DNA from: Cephalopachus bancanus
Lineage: Eukaryota; Chordata; Mammalia; Primates; Tarsiidae
DNA: 64,000 nt
NCBI GenBank assembly: GCA_027257055.1
Contig: JAPVLO010000123.1
Span: forward strand, 2,480,001 to 2,544,000
Direction: 5' to 3'
Both the position numbers and the translations under genes were made by a program. Under the pieces are notes generated by a model, which did not search any database, was not told where the DNA came from, and was given only the letters and a program-made list of their open reading frames with translations. This document shows, in pieces, positions 45,900-57,923 of this stretch (its first letter is position 1; each line of letters starts with the position of its first letter).

Positions 45900-46060
45900 G
45901 AGCATCAGAGTCTTAGAATGGAGAGGGACCATGGAGGCTGGCCAATACTATCCCCACAGGGGTTAAATGTGTAACCTAAGCCAGAACTGGGACTGGAACC
46001 AAGTGTTTTCACTGTCCAGTCATTGCCCCTGTCACTACCCTGCATGGTAGGTCTTATCGC
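45900..46060 (-). repeat. MIR fragment
   Basis: AACCTAAGCCAGAACTGGGA, CTGGAACCAAGTG and CACTGTCCAGTCATTGCCCC match reverse MIR text. Confidence 0.55.
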
Positions 46061-46309
46061 CCTGCTTTGCAGTCTCTTTTCCCCAACTCAGGGGAGTGTG
46101 GTCAGGAGCTGGTCATGACTTGTGTTGTTCCCTAGTGGGGAAGCTGGAAAGGTATTCCCTTTTGGTGGCCACAGTCTACTAGGAGGTCAGCAGATGTAAA
46201 ACCAACTTGATGTTATGGCATTCTTGGTAGCTACAGAAGCCCCCACAGCAATAAAATAGCAAACACAGAGCATGGGTCGGGAGCTGCTCCAGGGCTCTAT
46301 GTGTGTGAT

Positions 46310-46500
46310 GTTGTTGTACCATCCCAATATCCCTAGGTGGTGAATCTTGTCACTACCGTTATAGATGAGATGAGGGAACCGAACCGTGAACAGAGAGGTA
46401 AATATCACACTGACGGTGAGTGGAAGAGCTGGGATTCACACCAGGCAAACAGGTTCCTGAGTATAGACATGCTCTGCACCACTGTGATATGCTTCCTCTT
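46310..46500 (-). repeat. MIR fragment
   Basis: TATAGATGAGATGAGGGAAC, AGAGAGGTAAATATCACACT, GAGTGGAAGAGCTGGGATTC and ACACCAGGCAAACAGG follow the reverse MIR core. Confidence 0.72.
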
Positions 46501-47580
46501 GACCTTTGGAACAACACGTTAGGCTGTCCTTCCACATGGTTGTCTTTTCCCCAAACGAAGCCTTGCCCTTACTTACCCAAGCTCTTGCCAGCTCAAGGAA
46601 GAAGGGAGAGGGAACGCCTTTAGGCATACATCAGGATATATATCAGAGGGGGAAGTCCCAAGTGAATCCTTGAGGGTGCCGTTTCATGACTACCTCCCGC
46701 AAATAAGACATGATGAGGGATTTCCACCCTAGCGGGACCCTCCACTTTCTTTTCTAAAACCTACCTGGCTGCTCAGAAGAGAGACAGGTGGTTCGTGGGG
46801 CTGTCTCAGCTGACACGGGTGAGGAATGGAAGCCCCCAGAGGGGGTGGATGGGGCATCATTTCTGAATCAGCATGGGCCACCTCATCTTAGTGCCAGTAA
46901 ATGGTGCCCCTCTTTCTGGGCCTCAACCCCTGAGGTGGGGAACCCTTGTTGATGGATTGGAAAGCCCATCTCGATACTCACACTCAAGGATATCAGGACC
47001 TGCATTGTTGGGAAGTTTCATGTGATCTTAAGTAAAACTGATACTCCTCAAATTAAAGGACTGAGATCATTCAACTTATAAGTCATTGAGCCGGCAACTT
47101 ATTTTATCATGAGCTTCATGGCTTCTTGTTTATAGTAAAATACAAGCTCTTAATTAGCTATTTAAATATTAATGAGAAGCTGAACATTGTTTTTCCAAGT
47201 CATTGAAATAAATTTATGGTGCAGTGAAATAAAGTTACATTACATACCTGAGAAGCAAGGGGGAAAAGCTGATGAAGAGTATGTACCCTTTCTTGATGAA
47301 AGGATGGATGAGGCTAAATCTGCATATATCACATTGAAGCCTGTAATCATGAAGTTTGACCTCAGGAATAAGATATACAGGGAGAAATCTGAGCTCATGG
47401 TTTCCCGATGTTCTAGGGAAAAGTCAACTGTTTGAGGATCTGAGGTTTGATCTTATTCTCAGCCAAATACTAAGTTATGCACAGCGCCAGCAAAACATCA
47501 ATGCCATTAGGACTTGGTCAGAATTCCATGGGCAGATATTCGCGAACCCCTTTTCTCCACTTCACTTAACTTGCCTCTGT
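46501..47580. other. Unique sequence, possible conserved block
   Basis: No gene seen. 47090-47230 is AT-rich with TTAATTAGCTATTTAAATAT, rich in homeodomain/POU-like TAAT and ATTA cores. Whether it is conserved cannot be told from one sequence. Confidence 0.35.
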
Positions 47581-47584
47581 CACG

Positions 47585-47730
47585 GAATCATGAAATATCA
47601 GATCTTAAAGCAACTTCAGAGATCCTTTGCATTGTGCAGATGGAAAAACTGAGACTCAGTGAGGGAAAGCGACTTACCCAAGTTCACACTGCAAGTTACC
47701 AGAACAGCTAGAAACCCAGGTCAGCTAATA
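47585..47730 (-). repeat. MIR fragment
   Basis: CAGATGGAAAAACTGAGACT, CAGTGAGGGAAAGCGACTTA and CAAGTTCACACTGCAAG. Confidence 0.72.
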
Positions 47731-49400
47731 CTTTGGGAGCAATACCTGTGATCTTTGTTGAGCTCCAAATTCAGCCTTTTCTTAGAGATGGAAATGGAAT
47801 TGATTCTTTCACCCATTAGCTCTGAGTGATGACCATTCTCTCCCACCTAATAGCATCTTCATGGACCCATCAATATTAATGGTGGGGGGGGGTGGTGAAT
47901 GTGTGGACTTTGCTACAGTTCATAATTGCAATGGGGCTGCACTTCATACACAGAAAGATATGCACTTTGAATTCCTTGGAGATTTATTGAGGCTTGACTC
48001 TTGCATCCTACAGTTTCTAGTCACTTGGCAAAACATGAGCTAGCAGCTGGGAGCAATCAGTGACCAGTCTGTAGCAGAGAATGCAGATCACATTGACCCT
48101 GGGCCTTCAGGGACATATTGACAATATAGCTTAGAGGGCTGCCACTCAAGAAAAGCTCCTAGAGGATCAAGTCCCAGCCTACCCAGGCAGCATTACTGTT
48201 CACCATTCTCTTTGAGGACCTAGCCTTGGAAGCCCTAGCATGTCACTTCCACTGCATATTACTGAACAAGTAGGTTATTAAGGCCAGTCCAGATATAAGA
48301 AGAGGGCGTAGCATGTGTGCACAGGAGAGCAGGCATTGATAGCAGCAATCTTTGGGCTCTATCCAGCGCCAAATAAATATATTATCTTAGAGGGATACCT
48401 ACCTGTATGTGGACCTTCCTTCATTGTGTTAGCTACTGCACTGCTGGGCACTGGGAACAGCTTTAATAATGGAGAATATTTTGGGGAAATAGATGGTAAG
48501 AAAAAGGAGAGAGAGAAGTCAGCAGTTTGAAATGATGGTCAGGGCATTAGGCCTGGGAGAGATAATGCTGGATATAAAATGAGGATATTAGGAAGGTGGG
48601 GTGGAGGACAAGTGTTGGAGAAAAACTTAGCCTATTTGCTTTAGAGACAGTGTACTTTGGGGATGGGCTAGAGAGAAAGGCAAGTACAGCTGCAAAAATG
48701 GATTGCAAAATGTATTTATTATTTAAATCACAGAGAATTGTAATGAAGTTTATTTTCAAAGATGAAAAAAGCACCCATCATCCCACCAACTGGACAGAAT
48801 TGTATTCACTTTTATTTTCAGTCTTACTTCTTTCTTATATGTTTCACATTTTCGTCATTGTCCTGTATTGGGCATGGGTTCTGTGCTTTTTACCTGGACT
48901 CATTTTATAAACGCTGCTCCAATGTTAGCAGCTGTCTTTGCCTACATTGTTTTAGAGGCCACATCCTATTCCGGCTGAGGGAGATTTGTTATGGGCCAAC
49001 AAGCCGAGCGTGATTAACGAGGGTGATTCAGGTCTCCTGCAGTCCTGTCATCCATCCGCTGGTGAATGAAGAAGGCCTTGGGGAAACTGGACCTAGCCCC
49101 TCCAAGCCTTTGGAGGAAGATGTCTGCCCTGGATGCCCTGCAGGGGATGAAGCCCTCAGGGTGCTTCATGAATGTTCATAGCTATCAGCAGGAAACACTC
49201 CTCCTTTAAGGAGAAGGCAAGCTGAGTTTTTTCCTCCTCCTCTCTTCAACCTTTCAAGGAGCTTGTTGGTTTCTTAAAACTGTTAAGCTAGGGCACAAAG
49301 GTTTAGATTTCTAATCTCTTATAAGGGTTTACATTTCTTCCGGGAAGGGGGATTTAATTTTACTGTTGTAGCAATTTTTCACCACAAGAATCTGCTGACT
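47731..49400. other. Unique sequence, no gene seen
   Basis: 1.7 kb without recognised repeats; a G run at 47883-47891. 48905-49260 is more GC-rich than its surroundings and repeat-free. Frames are short and without domains. Confidence 0.4.
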
Positions 49401-49404
49401 TATT

Positions 49405-49640
49405 TTTCTGATACTGAGATGCCAGGCTTGGCACATTCTGGGCAGGTGGAGGGCATCCCCCTCTATCTGCAATGTCCTCTGTTCTTGGCCCATTTAAACC
49501 CTAACTGTTCTTTAAAGCCCACCTCACATCATTTGACGTCCTCCTTGAAGCCTTTTGTGGCCTTTTGCACCCGTACTCAGGTTTCTGACATCTTAAAATA
49601 TTTACTGCTTGCTCATAGTCACTTTCTTCTAGAAGGCAGC
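49405..49640 (+). repeat. L2-like fragment
   Basis: CAATGTCCTCTGTTCTTGGC, TTCTTTAAAGCCCACCTCAC and CCTCCTTGAAGCCTTTTGTG follow the L2 pyrimidine-rich 3' region. Confidence 0.55.
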
Positions 49641-49654
49641 ATGGTGTCATAAAC

Positions 49655-49790
49655 AGACCCCGGGCTGGAAATCAGGATACTTCAGATCTTGTACCATTGT
49701 TAACCATCTGTGTGACCTTGGGTAAATTTTTGCACTTCCTGGGCTTCAGTTTCTCCAATTTTAACATGAGAGCTAATCTTTGTTGTTTCC
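49655..49790 (+). repeat. MIR fragment
   Basis: CGGGCTGGAAATCAGGATAC, ATCTGTGTGACCTTGGGTAA, GGGCTTCAGTTTCTCC. Confidence 0.72.
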
Positions 49791-50390
49791 TCCTGCTGAA
49801 TCTATGACCTTTGAGTTCACCCTTGTACATCACTTTTCCACACATCATGTGGAAATTTGCCTGGTCAATTCATGTTCATTTCCTCCAATGACCTTGAGTC
49901 TTCATGCTCATAAGACACCCAGGCAACATGAACTTGTGCATTGTTATAGAAAATACAGATTGAGACTCTTCCACATACTTCTTCCTCTTCTATCCCTACT
50001 TATCTGCTTCATTTTATCCCATAAGTAGACTTCAGACTCTGTTCTTTCTTGTGTTGACTCTGTGTCTCTGATTATGATCAAGTGCTGCAAATGGAAGCAT
50101 ACTGTCTGAAGGCTGTACTTCAAACACTGTATTAATGCGACATGCCACATACCAATCCCAGTAGAATGCCCATGAACCAATTTGGCTCTTCTTTGATGAG
50201 GCAGAGATGCAAGGCAATAACTACTCCTTTCCGAGGGAGAAGGGATTAACTGGAACGCGTCTGAATCCCTGCTATCTCTATCACCAGAGCGTGAAGGCCC
50301 ATTGCAAGGACAAGCACTCTGCCCTGGGAGTCCATATTTGCTCAGCCCCAAATTGCTCAAGATATGGTTGTGTTAAAAAAAACTTATAGA
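49791..50390. other. Unique sequence, no gene seen
   Basis: A 138-codon minus frame (49944-50360) has no known domain and no splice support. Confidence 0.4.
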
Positions 50391-50697
50391 GGCCAGGTGC
50401 GGTGGCTCACACCTATAACCCCAGCACTGTGGGAGGCTGAGGTGAAAGGATTGCCCGAGCCTATGGGTTTGAGACTAGCCTGGGCAACTTGGCGAGACCT
50501 CATCTCCACAATAAATAAAATTAGCTGGACGTGGTGGCGAGTGTCATAGTTCCAGCTACTTGGAAGACTGAGGCAGAAGGATTACCTGAGCTCAGTAGTT
50601 TGAGACTGTGGTAACTGTGAGCATGTCACTGCACTCCAGCCTGGGTGACAGAGTGAGACTTCAACTCAAAAGAAAAGAAAAGAAAAGAGAAAAAAAG
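50391..50697 (+). mobile_element. Alu dimer, lineage-type, forward
   Basis: From GGCCAGGTGCGGTGGCTCAC to an A-rich tail with (AAAAG)n (50668-50697). Both arms present. Confidence 0.93.
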
Positions 50698-51055
50698 ATT
50701 ATAGGAACAGCATTGAGATCCGAGGATGGACATGATTTGGCTTAAAATCAGAAAAAGTCAGAGATTTTGAAGCCAGTTTTTATATCCTAAAATTGATGTC
50801 CTCTGGAGGAGTCACCATTGTGGCTAACCAGTCGCCACCAAATGATGGAATCTCCTTGCTACCCCGTCAAAACCCCCACCTATCCTCAAGACTTACTCCA
50901 CCACATTCCCTTCTCTTCCACCCCTGGCATGCACTCTGTTTCTTTGCTCTGGGCTTCCCCTTTCTTTCTTCTCTCTGCTTAGGATGCACTGGTCCAAATC
51001 CATCAACATTCAACTTATTTGTTCAGGCAAAATGAACCTGAAATGATGCCTCTAC
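50698..51055. other. Unique sequence, nothing seen
   Basis: No feature recognised. Confidence 0.4.
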
Positions 51056-51059
51056 TGTG

Positions 51060-51260
51060 GACTTTAGAGTCTTCATGAGTTGGCTTTAAATCTCAGCTTT
51101 TCTAACTCTAGGGTAGGTTGCTTAAGTTCTCTGAGAAGCCTTAATATTCTCCTTAGCAAAATGGGGATAATAATCCCCACCTTGCAGGGTTGTAGTAAGA
51201 ATTATTTGAGATAGTAGAAGACTTGCAGGACTGAACACAGTACCTGGCATATAGCCCAGT
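51060..51260 (+). repeat. MIR fragment
   Basis: GGCTTTAAATCTCAGCTTTT, GCAAAATGGGGATAATAATC, CCACCTTGCAGGGTTGTAG and ACACAGTACCTGGCATATAG. Confidence 0.78.
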
Positions 51261-51289
51261 GAGTGGCATTCACTGTTGTCTCCCTTCTG

Positions 51290-51490
51290 CAAACTTTTCA
51301 TGGGCTATAATATGGTGTTATATTTGTGTAGACACATAACTTACCTTCCTGCCAGATAGAAAACTTCTTGAAGATAGTAATTATTGAATACTCCTGTTGA
51401 TCACTTTCAACGCCAAGCACAGAACTTTGTACAGAGTAAATTCTTAATATACTTTGTTCAAATGAATTGACTGAGTAATTTTATCTGCCT
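51290..51490 (+). repeat. L2-like 3' end
   Basis: AACTTCTTGAAGATAGTAAT, CCAAGCACAGAACTTTGTAC and AATATACTTTGTTCAAATGA recall the L2 3' end. Confidence 0.5.
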
Positions 51491-52134
51491 TTTCCCCCTG
51501 ATTATACTCAACAAAGACAGAAGAAAGTCAATGTTGAAAAAACAGGGCAAAAAATAATCTCTTTCTATATTTTTAGGCCACATTTTATTAAGAGTGCAGC
51601 ACTGGGGTCTTGTCTCTTAAACTGTAAATCCAGGAGGAGGGAGGGGATAGAGACCATGACCTTTTATGTATGCTTTCAGTATTTAGAGCTCTGTGGGGCA
51701 CTTGCTGAATATTTAAGTGTGTTGCTATTCAGGATAAAAGCTTGTAGAGTGACAGATCTGGGAGCAGAAAGGTAGCTTGGTAATGGATTTTATCTCAGAC
51801 AAATGCAGGAGAAAGCCTGCTTACGGTTGTAATTGCCCTGACTACTCCAGCCCCATCCTGAAATCCTGTTCTCCCCTCACCAGTGCGGCTCTGTGCTTCC
51901 TTTCTGTGCTGAGTCCATGGGCTTCACTCCTGACCATGAAGGGAGAGGCCTGGTGGTTGGGCAGCCCCTCCTCTCGCGTGCCATGTTGAAGTCCATTGTG
52001 TGAGAATTCTCCATATTCTGCTGTGGAGTATGCGGAGCCTATGAGGCAGTTGTCACCTGAGACGACTTTGGGTTTGGTGTTGGTAACCCTGGCAAGATAA
52101 ATAAAGCCTAGGTCAGCCAAGACAGCATTGCACA
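51491..52134. other. Unique sequence, no gene seen
   Basis: No repeat recognised; frames 51777-51989 and 51842-52135 overlap on opposite strands without family features. Confidence 0.4.
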
Positions 52135-52395
52135 AACTTGTGGTTTAGAGCACAAACTTGAGCCAGACTGCTTGGGTTTGCATCCCAGCTCTACCCTTTG
52201 CTTGCTTGTGACCTTGGGCATGTTACTCAATGTCATCGAGCATTAGTTTCCCCATCTGTAAGGTGGGGATGATAGGAAAAGTGCCTACCTCATAGATTTA
52301 TTATGTGACTCTAAGGCCCTGAAATATGTTAAATTACCTAGAACTGTGTCTGGACTATAGTAAGAGCTATATAAGTGTGAGTTATTATTATTTTT
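52135..52395 (+). repeat. MIR, nearly full length
   Basis: GAGCACAAACTTGAGCCAGA, TTTGCATCCCAGCTCTACCC, TGTGACCTTGGGCATGTTAC, CCCATCTGTAAGGTGGGGAT and a GAGTTATTATTATTTTTA end. Confidence 0.88.
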
Positions 52396-52934
52396 AGAAC
52401 TGCACGCACTGGTCTCCTAAATTGTATGAAAAAACCCTCAGCTTGGTTGATTCTCATTCATCTGAAGGCAGTGAGGTGAGCCCTGAGGTGGAAGGGGGAA
52501 ACTTCTGCAGTTGTCCAGGCAGCAGTCAGAGGCAGAGGTGGCAGCAAGGATGAAATAGAGGAGATAGTCTTGGGAGATATATAGGAGGGAGTCATGGCAG
52601 TTACAGGTGGAGCTGAGAGAAAGGAAAGACCCAGGGAAGGATCCTAGGAAATCCAGACTCAGAATCTCTGGGTGATGATGCCGAAAATGAGACAAGGGAT
52701 GCCATAAAGAGGGAGGCTCTTATGGGGAGATGGAGCCTGAGAAGCCTGTGAAATATTGGGATAACAGGCAGGAGATGCCTCAAGGGTTGGAACTGTGATT
52801 TTTGGAGCTTTGGAAAGAGGTCAAAATAGAGTCATATATTTTAGGAGCAAACAATATTTGCCGTGAATGCTATGGGAACCAGTAGGATTCTCCAGAATTC
52901 TGTGCAGCAAACTGTGTAGCAAAATGCCCAATGT
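52396..52934. other. Unique sequence, nothing seen
   Basis: Purine-rich on the plus strand; no gene recognised. Confidence 0.4.
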
Positions 52935-53098
52935 CTAGTCCAGGGCCACATAGTAAACATTTTAGGCTTCATGGGCTATATGATTTCTATTGGGAGTACT
53001 CAACTCTGTCATTTTGTTTTGAAAGCAGACAGATCATATGTAAATTAATGGGTGTGGCTGTGTTCCAATAAAACTTTATTTACAAAATGAATAAAAGC
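52935..53098 (+). mobile_element. hAT-Charlie MITE (MER20-like)
   Basis: AGTAAACATTTTAGGCTTCA, TGGGAGTACTCAACTCTGTC, GGTGTGGCTGTGTTCCAATA, AAACTTTATTTACAAAATGA. Non-autonomous; no transposase. Family name from memory. Confidence 0.75.
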
Positions 53099-53746
53099 TT
53101 AGTCCACACATATTCCAGGCCAGTGTCTTGTGTATAGTAGGCATATAGTAAATATTTTTACTAGCTCCGGAAATTGTCTGGAGTCCATGCATATTGTTTT
53201 GTTTTTAAAACAATTATTAAATTTCTAGGCACTCAAACTTTTGTTTGATGATACATGAAAACATCCACAAAAACAGATAGGAGAGAGGATGACTGAATTT
53301 CTGCTTCTATACATAAAGCAAGTAACCATGAAGTAGAGATATCCTATTGGGCTGTAAAGATTCCAGCCAGGAATCTTTTCTGAACTGAGTCCTAGGCCAA
53401 GTATGATAAAGCAGACTGGTGAATTGTGTGGTTGGTGATGAGGGAAGCATTCTATTCCAGACTCCCTGAGGGCCGGTGCTGGTGGGTCAGAGGAGAGTCC
53501 TCTGCTTCTAGAAGAACATTCTCAGTGCCTTCTGGGACCCTGAATGGCATTCTTGTCATGTCTGTGAAATTGACTGCATATGTGTTAAATAATTTAAAAA
53601 CTGCCCACAAGTATTTGTAGCTTTCATTGCAAAGGAGTGACTGGTGGGAGGAAATGGAAAAAATCAAAAAGTAGATGAGGAATTGAAGCTGTGTAAGGGA
53701 GTGGGTATTTTGCACTCAGGAAACTAGTCAGAAAATAAGACGAAAT
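53099..53746. other. Unique sequence
   Basis: 53100-53165 faintly recalls a MIR end (GTAGGCATATAGTAAATATT). The rest is unassigned. Confidence 0.4.
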
Positions 53747-54045
53747 GGCCGGGTTTGGTGGCTCAGACTGCAATCCCAGCACTTTGGGAGGCCGAGGCAA
53801 GTGGATTGCCTGAGCCTGCGGGTTTGAGACCAGCCCAGGCAACTTGGTGAAACTTCGTCTCTACAATAAATAAAAAATTGGCCAGGCATGATAGCGCGTG
53901 CCTGTGGTTCTGGCTACTTGGAAGACTGAGGCAGAAGGATCGCCAGAGCCCAACAGGTCGATGTTGGGGTGGTCGTGAATGTGCCACTGCACTCCAGCCT
54001 AGGTGACAGAGTGAGACTCCAACTCAAAAAAAAAAAAAAAAAAAA
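53747..54045 (+). mobile_element. Alu dimer, lineage-type, forward
   Basis: GGCCGGGTTTGGTGGCTCAG to CTCCAACTC and a 20-A tail (54026-54045). All lineage-specific changes are present. Confidence 0.94.
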
Positions 54046-54459
54046 GAACAAGCAGAGGAGAGAGAGAATATGCCTCTCCTTCAAGCAACAGGATGGTACA
54101 GCAGATTATTATTAATAGTAGAAGTTACTAAAATAGACAACACAAGGGCCGAGGGTTTTACCTACTAAATGATTGCTGAACCTCCCTGAGGACGGATCCC
54201 CTTCCTTATACTTTTGGTGTGTGAATCAAACTACCAATGTCTCTTTTTGTTTTTGAAGTCTGAAGCTCAACATCTCAATTTCTTTGTCACCTTTGACAAT
54301 TCTAGGATCTTGGATGTCAAGTAATGGGAAAAAGTCTAGAGAGGAGGTTCGTGTGGTTTCTTTGTTTCCAAAAAGAATGTGTGAGAGCAGACAGAAGCTT
54401 GGGTCCTGGGCTGTCTGTGTAACTCTGAAATACAGTGTTTGTGGTTGCATTAATGGCAG
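54046..54459. other. Unique sequence
   Basis: No feature recognised. Confidence 0.4.
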
Positions 54460-55310
54460 CAGCTGTGTCATGTGCCACAGAATGTCGTTTCAGTTAACTA
54501 CAGACCACACATATAATGATGGTCCCAAAAGATTATAATGGAGCTGAAACATTCCGATCACCTAGAGATATCTTGATGACCCTGACCCAAGTATAGGTCT
54601 AGACTAAAGTGTGTGTTTGTGTTTTTAACAAAAACACTTTAAAGAGTAAAAAGAAAAAATTTGTAATAGAAAAAAAGCCTGTAGAATAAGGGCATAAAGG
54701 ATGAAAATATTTTGTACAGCTATGCAATGTGTGTTTTAAGCTGTGTTATTACAAAAGAATAAAAAAGTTAAAAAATTAAAAGTTTATAAACTAAAAATGT
54801 TACAGCAAGTGACATTAATTTATTACTGAAGAAACAGAAATATTTTAAAAAATAAATTTAGTGTATTCTAAGTGTACAGAGTTTATAAAGTGCAGAGTAG
54901 TGTACAGTAATGCCCTAGACCTTCACATTCACTCCGTTTCACTCACTCACTCACCACCCAGAGCAATTTCCAGTCCTGAAATCTCCATTCGTGGCAAGTA
55001 CCCTATACAGTTGTACATTTTTAATCTTTTTTTCTGTATTTGTACTGTACCTTTTCTAGATTCAGATATATTTAGATACACAAATACCTTTTGTACAATT
55101 GCCTACAGTAAGTATTCGATATGGTAAGTAATATTTACGTACAGATTTATAGCCTAGGAACAATAAGCTATACCGTGTAGCCCAGGTGAATAGTAGACTG
55201 TACTGTCTAGATTTCTGTAAGTCACTCTGTGATGTTTGAACAATAACAAAATTGCCTAATGATGCATTTCTCAGAACTGATCCCTGTTGATAAGTGACAC
55301 ATAACAGTAT
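54460..55310. mobile_element. Tigger-type (pogo group) DNA transposon remnant
   Basis: Non-autonomous relic. The ends are inverted: TGTGTCATGTGCCAC at the left and GTGACACATAACAGTA at the right. Internal landmarks include TGATGGTCCCAAAAGATTAT, ATAATGGAGCTGAAACATTC, TTTTGTACAATTGCCTACAG and AAAATTGCCTAATGATGCAT. It resembles the Tigger3/Golem family from memory. No transposase frame. Confidence 0.75.
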
Positions 55311-55744
55311 GTACACAGATATACAAGTATACATATATGTATATATACCTGTATTTGTGTGTGTTTCTACATCTGTCCCTATATTTGTATTTTATATATG
55401 TATAAGTTTTTTAAATGCTTGAATTGGTTCCTGAGAGGTCCCACATTGTCCAAATCTGTCCAATCTCTGTTTTAGGGCAGTGAGAGTTCAGAGACATAGT
55501 AAATACAAGAGTAAGTGATTCTGCATCTGGTTCTTCAGTCTAGATAGTATTTAAAAAGCAAGAATTGAAATGAATACCAGATTTTAAAAATCAAGATATT
55601 TTTCTAAAATTGAAGATTTACAAATCTGTTTTTCTGAGCCCATTCTCTAACCTGGCAATGCCTGCTGGGAACAAGCAGGGGTAGTTGACACCACTTCAGA
55701 CTCAGCCTGCACTCTCCAGTATACATGGGCCCACGTGGACTTCT
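55311..55744. other. AT-rich, TA/ATGT tract then unique
   Basis: A short (TATA/TATG)n stretch at about 55319-55350. Nothing else firm. Confidence 0.45.
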
Positions 55745-56170
55745 TCTTGGGTTGGCATTACCTGTTTGTCCTGAAGGCACTTGTGTTTAGTCCCTTGGCT
55801 TCTATCATTAAGCCTGTCTTCTCCATTTTCCACCAAACTGTTCTTTCTAGAACTCAAGTTCAATCAGATCACCTCTTGCTTAGAGATCCCCAGTCCCTAA
55901 AAGCAAAGCCTAAGCTTGCTTGTCTTATTATAAGAGCTTTTCATCACCTGCCTCAACTTCCTCCTCAAGGGCAGTGGTTTCTCATCAATTCCTGCTATAC
56001 TCTCTGTAATCTAAGGACAGTCAATCCTCTGATTTACTGGATGCTGCCATTTTCTCTCATCAGGCCATTGCATGTGCATTTTCTACCAACTCAAGTAACT
56101 GGCGTATTTCTCCCCATGCTTCAAGACCTAGCCAATTTGCTACCTTCTGTGTGAAAGCTTGCCTGGTCTC
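55745..56170 (+). repeat. L2 fragment
   Basis: CTTTCTAGAACTCAAGTTCA, ATCACCTCTTGCTTAGAGAT, AAAGCAAAGCCTAAGCTTGC and CATTGCATGTGCATTTTC follow L2. This explains a 139-codon open frame (55735-56154). Confidence 0.6.
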
Positions 56171-56249
56171 CACTTCCTCCCCCACATTCTCTGCTGATGC
56201 AGCATACCACTTGCTGCTGTTTCATAATTCCCCGGATATAGGTTTTGAA

Positions 56250-56475
56250 GTAATATCTAGACTTAATCCCAGCTCTTCTGCTTTTTAGCTCTGTGACTTT
56301 TGACAAGATAATTTAACTTCTTTGGGCCTCAGTCTCCACACCTGTAAAATGAGGGCGTTTAGAAGGTCTACTCATAGGGTTGTTAGTAAGTTGCAATGCA
56401 ATCATGTGTTCCAATGTGTTTACTTAGCACAGTGCCTAGTACGTAGTAAGTATTCAATAAATTATAGCTTTTCTT
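56250..56475 (+). repeat. MIR, long
   Basis: TTAATCCCAGCTCTTCTGCT, TTTGGGCCTCAGTCTCCACA, CCTGTAAAATGAGGGC and GCACAGTGCCTAGTACGTAG, AATAAATTATAGC. Confidence 0.82.
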
Positions 56476-56689
56476 CTCCACCTGACCTTGAGTTTAAAGA
56501 AGTCAGGGACATAACTCAAATATCTTGGTAAACCGTTCCAGTTTTGTGTTGCTACTAATGAAAACACAACCCAACGAGAAGTAGGAAATAAGTACTTGCT
56601 TGGTTGAATGGTACAGTGAGCTGAAGTTTTGGTATCAAGTATTCTTGACCTCTTAGCAAATTATTCTGTAACATCCCTGACAAAATGCT

Positions 56690-57060
56690 CTCCATACCAT
56701 ACATTCCTACCTTTGTCACAGTCTTATGATGGACAGAGTGAACTTCCCCATTTCTTGAATTTGGGATTGGCTACCTAACTTGCTTTGGCCCTTGGAACAT
56801 TAAGGGATATGATTTAAGCAAAGACTTGAAATGTCTCATGTCACTGGGTTTATCCTCAGGTGTAACTGTCATTGCTGTAGGAAAGATATGCCCTGAATGC
56901 TGGTCCCAGAAGATGAGAACAATTCAAACAGTCCTGAGTCTAACCTATGACCCGGAGTCAAGCCTAGTAGAGTGCAGCCTGGATCAGTCAAACTATTCCA
57001 TTTCTAATTTAATTTTAATTTTCATGGTGATGTATTACACAGGAAGAGCTAAGTTAGGAA
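56690..57060 (+). mobile_element. MLT1-type MaLR LTR
   Basis: TTGGGATTGGCTACCTAACT, TTGCTTTGGCCCTTGGAACA, TTAAGCAAAGACTTGAAATG and a worn 3' end near TATTACACAGGAAGAGCTAA. Same group as the LTR at 2.0 kb. Confidence 0.68.
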
Positions 57061-57159
57061 CTGATTACTGTCATCTAATATTTGAGGTCCTACTTTAAGG
57101 ACCAGATATACAAACCTGAAGCAATAGCAGACAATGCATGACATAGAAAATGTAAAACT

Positions 57160-57445
57160 GGCCGGGCTCGGTGGCTCAGCCTGTAATCCCGTGCCTTTGG
57201 GAGGCTGAGGTGAGTGGATTGCCTGAGCCTGTGGGTTCAAGACCCACCTGGGCAGCGAGACCTCATCTCTACAATAAATCAAAAACCCAGCTGGGCGTGG
57301 TAGCACGCGCCTGTAATTCCGGCTACTCGGAAGGCTGAGGCGGAAGAATCGCTGGAGCCCAGCAGGTCGAGGCTGCGGTGGCCGGGAGCAGCCACTGCAC
57401 TACAGTCTGGGCGACCGAGTGAGACTCCAACTCAAAAAAAAGAAA
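57160..57445 (+). mobile_element. Alu dimer 1 of a head-to-tail cluster
   Basis: GGCCGGGCTCGGTGGCTCAG to CTCCAACTC plus A-rich tail. Bounded by GAAAATGTAAAACTG on both sides (about 57146-57160 and 57447-57461). CpG-rich and the least worn copy here. Confidence 0.95.
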
Positions 57446-57460
57446 AGAAAATGTAAAACT

Positions 57461-57614
57461 GGGCGTGGTAGCATGTGCCTGTAGTCCCAACTAGTTGGAA
57501 GGTTGAAGTGGAAGGATCGCCTGAGCCCAGCAGGTTGAGACTGTGGTGGCCGTGAGCATGTCATTGCATTCCAACCTGGGCAACCCAATAGGACTCCAAC
57601 TCAAAAAAAAAAAA
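57461..57614 (+). mobile_element. Alu right arm, 2 of cluster
   Basis: Only the right monomer: GGGCGTGGTAGCATGTGCCT to CTCCAACTC and an A tail. The upstream Alu inserted exactly at its 5' limit. Confidence 0.9.
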
Positions 57615-57615
57615 G

Positions 57616-57923
57616 ATTGGGTGCGGGGGCTCACGCTTATAATCCCAGCACTTTGGGAGGCTGAGGAGAGATGATTGCTTGAGGCCACGGGTTCGAGACC
57701 AGCCTGGGTAACTTGGTGAGACCTCATCTATACAACAAATAAAAAAAAGTAAATAACTGGGCATGGTGGCACGAGCCTGTAGTTCTAGCTTCTTGGAAGA
57801 CTGAGGCAGAAGGATTGCCTGAGCCCAGCAGGTCGAAGTTGCGGTGACTGTGAGCATGTCACTGCACTCCAGCCTGGATGACAGAGTGAGACTCCAACTA
57901 AAAAAAAAAAAAAAAAAAAAAAA
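57616..57923 (+). mobile_element. Alu dimer 3 of cluster
   Basis: GATTGGGTGCGGGGGCTCAC to CTCCAAC and a 23-A tail at about 57900-57923. Older by its substitutions, and without the CTACAATAAATC form at the junction (ATACAACAAATAAA instead). Confidence 0.93.

Noticed and set aside
55735..56154. Open frame of 139 codons
   Set aside because: Lies in an L2-like, pyrimidine-rich repeat.
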